The notes beneath the pieces were generated by a model. That model had not been told where the DNA came from, did no database searches, and saw nothing but the letters and a program-made list of their open reading frames with translations. From Thermoproteaceae archaeon (lineage in GTDB: Archaea; Thermoproteota; Thermoprotei; Thermoproteales; Thermoproteaceae), in assembly GCA_020833025.1 (NCBI GenBank), contig JAJHRB010000002.1, positions 1-64,000 of the forward strand: a stretch of 64,000 bases of DNA, in the 5' to 3' direction. Positions 48,692-57,121 of this stretch are shown here, one piece after another. The first letter of the stretch is position 1. Each line of letters opens with the position of its first letter. A program made the position numbers and the translations under genes.

Positions 48692-48842
48692 GCGGCGGTA
48701 GCTCAGCCTGGTTAGAGCACCCAGGGGCGCCGCCCCGTGTAGGAGTCTGGCCGCGGAGGCCGCGCGGCCGGGCGGTGCGGCTCATAACCGGGGGGACCCG
48801 GGTTCGGGGAGTGCCCGCCCAGAAATCCCGGCCGCCGCACCA
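48692..48842 (+). tRNA. tRNA with CAT anticodon (Met or Ile2), two introns: 56 nt at 29/30 (48723-48778) and 17 nt in the T-loop (48806-48822)
   Basis: GCGGCGG...CCGCCGC-A-CCA; spliced CCC/GG-CTCATAA-CCGGG and CCGGG-TTC/AAAT-CCCGG; TATA-like ttttaaaag at 48664. Confidence 0.85.
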
Positions 48843-49054
48843 CTCTCTCAGAGCATGGGTTACGCACAGCGTGCGGCAACTCCCCCTGTCTCGGCATTCC
48901 GCCTCTTGCCCTCCCTGTTAGACAGCCTCTCCTCCTCCCTGCGCCCCTTCTCCAGCTTCTCCATCTCCCTCCTCTGCCTCTCCAAGTGTTGTAGTACGGG
49001 TATCTGCGGGCCCGCCTCATCGCCTCGCCTCCTTCTTCACCAGCTTCTCCAGCT

Positions 49055-49141
49055 CCTTCACAGCTTTCAAAAGATCCGCAGCGGGGCCTGGGCCCTGCAT
49101 GGCGCGAGGGCTGCGTCCTTCACAACTTTCAAAAGATCCGC
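49055..49141. repeat. Direct repeat of 25 bp (49055-49079 and 49117-49141)
   Basis: ccttcaca[g/a]ctttcaaaagatccgc. Confidence 0.8.
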
Positions 49142-49254
49142 TGTTCGTGTAGTCGGGGCGCAGGTAAGCGCCGCCTTGTGGCGGGATTGCGTTTTAAAAG
49201 AATTCGTTACTGCGAGACTAGGATACTGCAGAAATCAGTCTTCTGTCTGTAGAC

Positions 49255-49446
49255 AGAGAGAGTGAGCTTGTGCTTTTCCAGACGCCTTACGAGTCGGGGC
49301 GGCCTCACCCTGTGTTGATATACGGCAGGAGGAGAGTGGACAGGACATGGCTGGTTAAGAAGCTTCTGAGGGGGGGTCTTTACTTTTACGCCCAGAGGAG
49401 GTCTCTGCACGACGAGCTTTCTCGGGCCCTCCCGACCCGAGGGTAA
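49255..49446 (+). pseudogene. Fragment of archaeal AAA ATPase
   Basis: LVLFQTPYESGRPHPVLIYGRRRVDRTWLVKKLLRGGLYFYAQRRSLHDELSRALPTRG*; degenerate Walker A (GRRRVDRT). Confidence 0.6.
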
Positions 49447-50148
49447 TTGCTGTTGTTACGTATTGAGAGAGTATTCCGAGAGCCGCCCCTGGCAGCCAAC
49501 GGCGGCACGGCAGATGCACGTACAAGGGAGCACTGCGGCTAGGAAGGGCGCGGTCCTCTAATGTAGTATCGAAAGTTATTAAGTCTAGGCTTACCTAACC
49601 CTTACCAGTACCATGCAGAGGGCGGCAGAGATTTCTCTTTACTAAGTTCAACATGGTGCTCCGTGCACGGCGGTGGTGTACAAGGCGCTCTCCGTGGCGT
49701 TTAAGGCGTAGGACGGGGGCTGGCGACGGGCACAACGCCGTGAGGGGCAGGCCCGAGGTGCTTGAGCGGCAGACATGGCTGAATACGCTGGGGAGCTCTC
49801 CTACGCGCCAGGCGGCATCGCCGTAATCCCAGGCACAGTTTAAACTGCCGGATCCGGTGGAGGGGTTGTTGAGGGAGCGGCCTGAATTAGGCGTCTTCGG
49901 CGTGGAGTGGGTTAGGGCGTGGATTCACGTGGGGGAGAGGCTGGTGGAGGTCGCTCGTGTGTCGCGGAGGCTCCCGCGGGCGGTCGGGGTAATCAAAAGC
50001 AAGCCCGTGGACTGCATCCACCCCTACACGCTGGGAGTGTTACGTGGCCGGGAGCGGATACGTGGGAATCCTCTAGTCTGCGCCCTCATGCTAGTCCGGG
50101 CTGTGCTACCGGGGCTCTCTGGCGGCGTTAATGCAGATTGATTTTTCT

Positions 50149-50370
50149 TCACGTGACCCAGACGTTGGCCCTCCTCAGGTGCTCTACGAATTCCTCCAGC
50201 CCGAGCCCCGAGACTTTCTGGGAGAGACGGAGGTTTCCCGTCTCTATGAAGAGCTTGATTGCGGCTCTCACCCTCGGCGGCAGCGAGTTTATATAGTTCC
50301 AGTCTGCCTCCCTCCTTCTGAGCTCCCTGGCCTCCCTCTCGCGGTCGATCAGCTCCTGCAGTCTCTCCAC
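50149..50370 (-). CDS. Antitoxin-like small protein (paralog 2)
   Basis: DREREARELRRREADWNYINSLPPRVRAAIKLFIETGNLRLSQKVSGLGLEEFVEHLR; overlaps PIN gene by 22 nt. Confidence 0.75.
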   Translation of the reverse strand: MERLQELIDREREARELRRREADWNYINSLPPRVRAAIKLFIETGNLRLSQKVSGLGLEEFVEHLRRANVWVT

Positions 50371-50852
50371 CTCTGGATATCTCTCTGTGGGAATTTATGT
50401 TTTGTCTCCTCCTGATACGTAAAAATCGCGTCGTCGGGAACCAGACCCCTGCTCCTAAGCTCCCATAACACTTCGTATGCCCTCCAAACCCTCGCGGTGG
50501 TGTAGAGGAACTGCGCGGCATACGCCGCGCCGTTTTCAGACAGCGCAATGTATCCTCTGTCCTCAGCCACCGCAATGCAGTAGGCTTCGGGAAAGTCGAG
50601 CCCGCGAGTGGGCCCGCGGCGGCTCAGCTCCACCAGCCTCAGGGCGCGGTCGCGGTACTCGGGCAGGAGGGGAAATAGGGACATGTCCCCGGAGGCTAGG
50701 CGGTCGGCTATCCACATGAGGGTCCTCTCGCTCTGCACCTCATTTAGCACGTCCTCCGGAATCCACACGACGCGGAACACGCGGAAGAGGAGATCCCTGT
50801 GCGAGAACCTCGCCCAGTCTACCAGGAACGAGGTGTCCGCGATGGCCTCCAT
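50349..50852 (-). CDS. PIN-domain toxin (VapC-like)
   Basis: MEAIADTSFLVDWARF; EVQSERTLMWI; DFPEAYCIAVAEDRGYIALSENGAA. Confidence 0.82.
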   Translation of the reverse strand: MEAIADTSFLVDWARFSHRDLLFRVFRVVWIPEDVLNEVQSERTLMWIADRLASGDMSLFPLLPEYRDRALRLVELSRRGPTRGLDFPEAYCIAVAEDRGYIALSENGAAYAAQFLYTTARVWRAYEVLWELRSRGLVPDDAIFTYQEETKHKFPQRDIQRWRDCRS

Positions 50853-51070
50853 TAATTCACGTGGGGTATTCCCGCCCTGATGCGCAGCTCGTTAAACTCC
50901 TCCACTCTAAGCCCCGCGATTTTGGCAGCCACGTAGAGGTCCCCGGTCTCTATGTAAAATACTAGTGCCGCCCTGAGCCTTGGCGGCAGCGAGTTTATAT
51001 AGTTCCAGTCTGCCTCCCTCCTTCTGAGCTCCCTGGCCTCCCTCTCGCGGTCTTTGAGGTGCTCCTCCAC
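50852..51070 (-). CDS. Antitoxin-like small protein (paralog 1)
   Basis: DREREARELRRREADWNYINSLPPRLRAALVFYIETGDLYVAAKIAGLRVEEFNELRIRAGI; TAATG overlap with PIN gene. Confidence 0.78.
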   Translation of the reverse strand: MEEHLKDREREARELRRREADWNYINSLPPRLRAALVFYIETGDLYVAAKIAGLRVEEFNELRIRAGIPHVN

Positions 51071-51301
51071 GGGAGTGTGCGGCCGCGTAAATAAGTGGAT
51101 GCGGAGCCATGGAGGGCCTCGGGGCGGCTGCCAATATCTTGAAAGCGCAATAATCGAGTGCGGATTGATGCGCGGGCTGCCGCATTTCGCGCAGCGGTGC
51201 TAGTGTGCGCTATGAGAGGCGGCACTCACTATACAAAATTAAAAATAATTAAAAATAATGATATTATGACATTTATATTGTCGCGGGCAAGCCGCCTTGA
51301 G

Positions 51302-52123
51302 ATGCAAAAAGTTCGCATTATTACAAAATCCCTGGGGGGAGAGCCTCTCATTACAGTTTACGCGCTGGAGGCGGGCGGCGCCGCCATTGTCATCGATCCC
51401 GGGCCCGCGTCGCTCCACTCGCCGCTGGAGGCAGACGCCGTGCTGTGCACGCACCTGCACCTCGATCACTGCGGGTCTGCCGGCTACTTCGGCGCGCCGG
51501 TTTACGCCCACGAGAGGTACGCGGCGCACCTGCTCGACCCGTCGAGACTGTATGAAGCCGCCAGGGCCGTGCTGGGGCGGTATGCAGAGGCGTGGGGTGC
51601 CCCGCCGCCGTGCAAGAACGCCGTCGGCGTGAGCGACGGCGCCAGGCTCTTCGGCGCGATCGACGTGCTGCACGCGCCCGGCCACGCCCCGCACCACGTC
51701 GCGTACTACTGGAGGGACGGCGGGGTCTTGTTTGTCGGCGACGGCGCCGGCGGGTACATCCCGGAGCTGGGCGCGGTAATTCCCGTGACGCCGCCGCCGT
51801 TCCGCTTAGACCTCTACCTGCAGTCCCTCGAGAGGATGAGGGCGGTCGGCGCTGGCGCCATCTGCTACTCGCACTATTCCTGTACGCGCGACGTCGAGCT
51901 CCTCGAGGCGCACCGGCAGCAGGTGAGGGCGTGGGCCGAGGTCCTGGGAGAGAGCCCTGACATATCGCTAGACGAGGCGTTCAAGCTCCTCGCGAGGGAG
52001 GATGAGAACGCCGCCAGAGTACTTGCAGCCGGCGGCATTTACGCCGACCTCTACCTGCGGGTCAGCGTGCTGGGGTTTCTTGACTACTTGCGGAGGGCCA
52101 AGCCGCCGCACGACTGCCTTTGA
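51302..52123 (+). CDS. Metallo-beta-lactamase superfamily hydrolase
   Basis: VLCTHLHLDHCGSAGYFGAPVYAHE; HAPGHAPHHVAYYW; FVGDGAGGY. Confidence 0.92.
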   Translation: MQKVRIITKSLGGEPLITVYALEAGGAAIVIDPGPASLHSPLEADAVLCTHLHLDHCGSAGYFGAPVYAHERYAAHLLDPSRLYEAARAVLGRYAEAWGAPPPCKNAVGVSDGARLFGAIDVLHAPGHAPHHVAYYWRDGGVLFVGDGAGGYIPELGAVIPVTPPPFRLDLYLQSLERMRAVGAGAICYSHYSCTRDVELLEAHRQQVRAWAEVLGESPDISLDEAFKLLAREDENAARVLAAGGIYADLYLRVSVLGFLDYLRRAKPPHDCL

Positions 52124-52491
52124 GATCTCGCGCGCTCGCGTTTGGGAGGAAAAAGAATGGAGTCTTGCCTCGCCGCCCGCGCTTATCGGCGAGAATCACG
52201 AGCGCCGCCGCGGGCCGCCACCGCCACAGCCCACGCGATTGCGTGCAGGGCGTGGCCCGGCATTTCGTGTCTTCTGGCGCAGAGCCCCCTGATGCAGGAA
52301 TCCTGAAGGGGGCGTCAGTCCCCCGCCCCGCGCCCGCGGCGTTCCGTGTCTGCACCGAGGACGGGGCGCGGAGGCTCCTCCACTTCAGCGACGCGCTGAC
52401 GCGACTGCTGCAGGCTGACGGCCGCGCCTTGCAGCCTCCTCAGCGTTGAACTAAATGCCGGCCGGGCCTGGCGGAAGCCAGAAGTACGGAC

Positions 52492-52603
52492 TGGAGCCCC
52501 GGCCGGGATTTCTGGGCGGGCACTCCCCGAACCCGGGACCTCCGCCCGCGAGGCGGCCTACGGGTCTGCAGCCCGCCGCTCTACCGGACTGAGCTACCGG
52601 GGC
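52492..52603 (-). tRNA. tRNA-Cys(GCA) with two introns: 18 nt in variable loop (52539-52556) and 17 nt in T-loop (52512-52528)
   Basis: GCCCCGG-TA-GCTCAGTCCGGTAGAGC-G-GCGGG-CTGCAGA-CCCGT-AGG/TC-CCGGG-TTC/AAAT-CCCGG-CCGGGGC-T-CCA after removing introns. Confidence 0.9.
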
Positions 52604-52627
52604 TTGCGCGCCCTTGCGCGGCATCTT

Positions 52628-53407
52628 TTAAGCTTTGTCCCCGGCCTCCCAGTGCCCGGCGCACTGCGCCTTGCAGCGCCCGCGCGCCTCCGGCTGCCTG
52701 CCCGCGCGCTCGCTGACAGGTTCCAGAGCTGTTTTGGGCCTGGCGCGGGCGCGCCTTATCATGTAGTAGCCCCAGCCGCTCGGGTGCCAGTGCGCCTCGC
52801 CCTCGAGGACCTCCACGGACACCAGCGGGCTCTCGACGACAAAGCTTTCATACTCGCCCCCCTCGCCGACAGGCGAGAAGCCGTAACGCCTGCTGAGCGC
52901 GATTATCTCCTCGGCGACCTCCGGCGTCACGACCCTGCCGAGGTGGGAGGGGCCCAGCCCCAGCGCCATCACGGCCACTACCATGAAGCGCATGGCGCTC
53001 GCCTCCTCCCTCAGCAGCCTCTCGGGGTCGCGGCCCCACAGCGGCGCGACGTGCTTGAGACCCAGCCTCTCGGCAACTGCGTCGACGCGGCTCTTCTGGT
53101 ACCTCGAGGCAACGGCTCCTGACACGAGACCCTCGATCCCGCGCCCGCGCTTGATTCCCCTCAAGGCCTCCGCCAGCTCCTCCACCTCAGCCTCCTTGAC
53201 CCCGCTCACCTCGACGAAGTGGTGAGGCATCCCCACGGCCTCCCCGTGAAGGGCGCTCCACCTCACGTTGATCGAGTGGAACATGTAGGAGTCGGGCCTT
53301 CCCGGCACGGCCGTTATGAGGCACGCCACCTCGAGACCCGCCTCGAGCGCCCTCATCAGCGCGTAGTGGCTGTCCTTGCCGCCGGTGTACAACACGGCGA
53401 CTCTCAC
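52628..53407 (-). CDS. Diphthine-ammonia ligase-like ATP-pyrophosphatase
   Basis: VRVAVLYTGGKDSHYALMRALEAGLEVACLITAVPGRPDSYMFHSINVRW; GEGGEYESFVVESPL. Confidence 0.92.
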   Translation of the reverse strand: MRVAVLYTGGKDSHYALMRALEAGLEVACLITAVPGRPDSYMFHSINVRWSALHGEAVGMPHHFVEVSGVKEAEVEELAEALRGIKRGRGIEGLVSGAVASRYQKSRVDAVAERLGLKHVAPLWGRDPERLLREEASAMRFMVVAVMALGLGPSHLGRVVTPEVAEEIIALSRRYGFSPVGEGGEYESFVVESPLVSVEVLEGEAHWHPSGWGYYMIRRARARPKTALEPVSERAGRQPEARGRCKAQCAGHWEAGDKA

Positions 53408-53494
53408 GCGCGAGTCTCGCCCTGCCGATAAATGCTGCACGCCGGGCAAGCGCCGGCGCGACTCGGTAGCCGGAGGGAGTGCCCGGCAGGAAGG

Positions 53495-53583
53495 TGGTGC
53501 GGGGGGTGGGATTTGAACCCACGCAGGCCTACGCCACAGGGACCTGAACCCTGCCCCTCTGGGCGGGTGGTGGCGGGCGCTGT
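53495..53583 (-). tRNA. tRNA-Leu(CAG) 3' half B, with complementary leader
   Basis: Leader CAGCGCCCGCCACCACCCGCCC, then AGAGGGG-CAGGG-TTCAGGT-CCCTG-variable arm-GTGGG-TTCAAAT-CCCAC-CCCCCGC-A-CCA; TATA-like cttaaaaata at 53603-53612. Confidence 0.88.
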
Positions 53584-53989
53584 CGTGCCCTCGACGGGCT
53601 TGTATTTTTAAGCTTTCACATGACCGCCAGCGCCATCCCTCCCCCACCTTGCCGCGCTTCAGAGTGTCTGTGCCAGGTGGCAGGCGCGGGCTGGCCGGGC
53701 TGCCCTCCCGCCAGCGACGGCATTTGCGCGCACAGCGGCACAGCACAAAAACAGCAGAAAGGCGCGGGGCGCGCCTCTGCGCGGGGATTGCGGTCAGTGA
53801 GCGACCCTGCCGCCTCCGCGGTACCTAACGCAGCTTACCGCGTCGCTCTGACCCCCGCCCTGAGGGGCAGGACTCTAAGCCGCGCGCTCCCAGAGTTCCG
53901 GAGACTCTGGAGAGGTGGGCACCCAAGAGGCTCAGGAAAGAGAATGAGATATATGTGGAGGTGGTATGGAAAAAAATTTGTGAGTTGGT

Positions 53990-54580
53990 TTTAGGCCTTT
54001 ACAATAAGTTCGTACTTCTTGGTGCAGAACCACAAGTACTTGCACTCAATGCCGGGCTCCTTGAGCCTCATCTCGGCGTCCTCAACAGTGGCCGGCGGCG
54101 GCACGACGGCCGGTCGCCGGCTTCCAGTCGGCGGGCGTGGCGTAGCCGCACTTGCAGCTTAACTGATCGCGCCTACTACGCGGAGGATCTCGTCGATGTT
54201 CCTGCCGTTGTTGTAGGACACGCGCGAGCCAGGCAAGCTTTAGGTCTGGGTCGATCAAAGCTACTACCTAACCGTCGCGTGCTGCTTTGGCGGTATCGCG
54301 TTGAAGAGAGACGCGACCTTCATGCCTATGTCTGCAATTATGGAAACGGCACCTCGACTCTAAATGCCGCTCGATATGCCTCTTCCACTCGATGCGGCAG
54401 TATACCGTGTCTACGCTGAGGCCGAGAAGCTCGATGCCTCTCTTTCTGAACTCCTCATACTTCCTCGAGAACGCGACGAACTCGGTGGTACACACTGGCG
54501 TGAAGTCGCCTGGGCGGCTGAACAGCAGCCACTCCCTGTAGTCGCGGAAGCGCCTCTCGCCCCATGTCCGTCTTGAGGCA
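53990..54580 (-). pseudogene. Decayed peroxiredoxin
   Basis: [43 protein letters not shown] and C-term EPGIECKYLWFCTKKYE, frames broken between. Confidence 0.75.
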
Positions 54581-55005
54581 TAGATCTTCCAGTATTTTCA
54601 TCCCTAGGAACATTTCTACCCGAAATTACCTCAAACGTCGTTTCTTTCAGCCTACGTCACCCCGGCATGCTGTGTGAGACCTCTCATCGTACACCGTATT
54701 CTCAATCGCTATTACTGAGCCATGCGGTCCTCACCGTCATTGCGCTCGGGAGTAACGCCGATGGGCGGCACCTCTCAATATTTTGCGGCCAACAAACAGG
54801 CAGGGGAATTACTACGCGTGGATAGAGACGCCACACCATCGTGGCTGGTGCTATCTCCCTGCCAGGGTCCGCCCCCGGCGATTCTCTAAACAAAAGACGA
54901 GAAATCAAGCTCCCGAGTCAGCACCTGGTGTACGCGGTGTCGGCAACTGAAATTGCAGGCAGGAGGCACTCTCAAGCCCTGGAGGGCAAGAATAGGGGCA
55001 GCAGG

Positions 55006-55050
55006 CAGCACCCGCCACCCGCCCCTTTGACCTGGCTCGGGCACCCCCGC
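55006..55050 (-). tRNA. tRNA-Leu 5' half B (partner: 53495-53583, CAG)
   Basis: GCGGGGG-TG-CCCGAGCCAGGTCAAAGGG then trailer GCGGGTGGCGGGTGCTG; TATA-like agtttatgtg at 55073-55082. Confidence 0.87.
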
Positions 55051-55103
55051 CTTGCCTTCACTGCAGCACTTGCACATAAACTTTTCGCCCCTGTTGTGCG
55101 GTC

Positions 55104-55280
55104 TCACGCAGGGGGGGTGAGCATGCTCAGCGCCATTAAGGCAGCCGCGATTGCGACCGAGATTATGACGGCGGCTCTCGGCGTTAGCCTAATCCTCTCG
55201 AGCTCTCCCTCCTCGCTGAACTTTATGAGCCCTGCCGCCACGAAGGGGTTGAGGCCCTCGTACCTTCTCCTCCGCGCCAC
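55104..55280 (-). CDS. Sec61-beta (SecG) homolog
   Basis: VARRRRYEGLNPFVAAGLIKFSEEGELERIRLTPRAAVIISVAIAAALMALSMLTPPA*; 58 aa, below ORF-track cutoff. Confidence 0.8.
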   Translation of the reverse strand: MARRRRYEGLNPFVAAGLIKFSEEGELERIRLTPRAAVIISVAIAAALMALSMLTPPA

Positions 55281-55542
55281 GGGTATGCCCCGGGGCAGCT
55301 AAAAAAATACTTCAGCCCATGCGAGTGTCTTCAACGCTCCGGCCATCGGGGTTTCTCATCACCGCGGCGGGCCCCGCCGCGCGGATAAATGAGTTACGGG
55401 GCGGCCCTCCCCTGCCCGCGCCCCCTTTCATCTCCCCGCCGCACTCCGGGGGCCGGAGGCCCCGCTCACTAATCGCGGGGAGGGGCCGCGGCGGGGCGGG
55501 AGGCGCTGCCCCCCTCGGCCTGCCTGAACGCGCCAGCGCAGC

Positions 55543-56826
55543 TTAGGAGGCGGCTAGGCGGCTGGTCGGCGGCGCTGGGCGGGACCCCTCGCCCGGCGGG
55601 GGGCGCCCCTCCATGAGAGGGCAAAGCAATGGGGCAATATAAGCATCCGGGGAGGAAAAAGAGGGAGGATTTGCGAGTCTCATCAGCTCGTCAAACCTCC
55701 TCTGCGCCCACATTGCCGGCACCCCGTCCCTGTGCACCTCTAGGCCGCACTGCGCGCATTTAACGCGCCTCTCTGGCAGCTCCTGCATTTTCGCCCCGCA
55801 CCTCGGGCACACTGTGCTGAACAGCCTCGCCTCAACATAGGGAACGCCGTGCCACTCCGCCAGCCCCTCGATCAGCCTCCTCAGCCTACCGAAATTTAGC
55901 AGCGCCTTTCTCTCTGCTGGGTACTTGTTGTCTTGCTTGAGCTCTCTCATAGAGCTGTCGTCGGGGACGTCAACGACAATCGCCGCCTTGCGCTTTCTCG
56001 CGAGCCAGACGAGCTCCCTGGCGGCGCCCACCTCCCACTCCCTCAGCAGCCGCCAGAGCCTGCTCTTCGCGCTTCTTGCCATCTTGCAGTATGGATCCCC
56101 CCTCTTTGCACAGAGCGAGTCGAGCTCCGCGGCCCTCCTCTGCATGTGCACGATCTTCGAGACGTCGGGCCTCAGCGCGCCGCGCCTCAGCACCCTGTTA
56201 CGCTCTACAACAGCGTAGGTAATGCCGTTGTGCAGCGCGTTGAGGTCTATCGCGAGCACGCGCTTGGGCTCGACGGGCTCCACTTCGCGCCTGAAGACTA
56301 GAGCGATATAGAGCTTTGCAGCGCGGCTCCCGCGGCTCCGGCCGACCCACACCGCCGCCAGAACAAGCTTCGCGCCCTCTCTCACACGCTCTAAAATCTG
56401 CTTTGTGGCGTCCTCGCCCAGTGGCAGCGCTATCGTGCCGGTGCCGAGCTTCCTCACGCGGACCTTGCGTTTAGGCACGTCGGCGAGAACGCCTCTGCTG
56501 ACGTCTCTCTCATCGCTAAGTCTTAACTGGGCATCGAGAATTAGCGGCACCTTCATCCCGCGCTTAACAGCGTGTGCTCTTAGCCACTCGAGCATGTTCC
56601 ACGCGTGCACGAACTTTTGCGCGAGATATCTCAGCGGGTTTTCCTCCGGCATCGGTACTTTGCCGCCGCTTTTAGCCCACTCCGCCGCCCACCTCCTGAA
56701 CTCCTCCTGCGCCCTCAGAAGCGCGGGGATCTTCTGCTGCACCTCCGGCGGCAGCCCGAGGATGTCGTACTTGAGCAGCAGCGCCCTGTACGCCCTCCCT
56801 CTCATGCCGGGCGGCCGCCCGCGCAT
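55543..56826 (-). mobile_element. tnpB: TnpB (IS605/IS200-type RNA-guided nuclease family)
   Basis: RVLAIDLNALHNGITYAVVERN; AAIVVDVPDDSSMRELK; FSTVCPRCGAKMQELPERRVKCAQCGLEVHRDGVPA. Confidence 0.88.
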
Positions 56827-56859
56827 ATCGGGGAACCGGCCACGTAAAAAAGGGGGCTT

Positions 56860-57029
56860 ACCTCCCGCTCAGCTCCCTCCAGAGCGCCCGGATGCCGCTG
56901 AGAAGCAGCCCGGCCGCGGCGCCGGCAAGCGCCGCGATGACTGCCAGCGCCGTCAGCGTTCAGCCACATTACAATCAGCGCCGCCCCGGGCGCCACCGCC
57001 GCGCACAGCAGCGCCGCGGGCAACTCCAT
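56860..57029 (-). pseudogene. Frameshifted small membrane protein
   Basis: MELPAALLCAAVAPGAALIVMWLNA then, shifted by one nt, TALAVIAALAGAAAGLLLSGIRALWRELSGR*. Confidence 0.5.
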
Positions 57030-57121
57030 GTCGGCCGTGCTGTGCGCGCGCATTTATGACCTCGGGGCCGCCCGCGCCCCTTCAGGGGCCTGCCGTAGGG
57101 CCCTGACAGGGGGCCGTCCCG

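Noticed and set aside
49055-49141. Possible CRISPR fragment from the 25-bp direct repeat
   Set aside because: Only two copies, no further regular spacing and no cas genes; reported only as a direct repeat.
49857-50141. 94-aa plus-strand ORF MEGLLRERPELGVFGVEWVRAW...
   Set aside because: Plausible fragment of an accessory gene but no motif support and degraded surroundings; not called as CDS.
55310-55540. Very GC-rich stretch between Sec61-beta and tnpB as a candidate structured RNA
   Set aside because: Many short inverted repeats are expected at this GC content; no distinctive element could be defined by eye.
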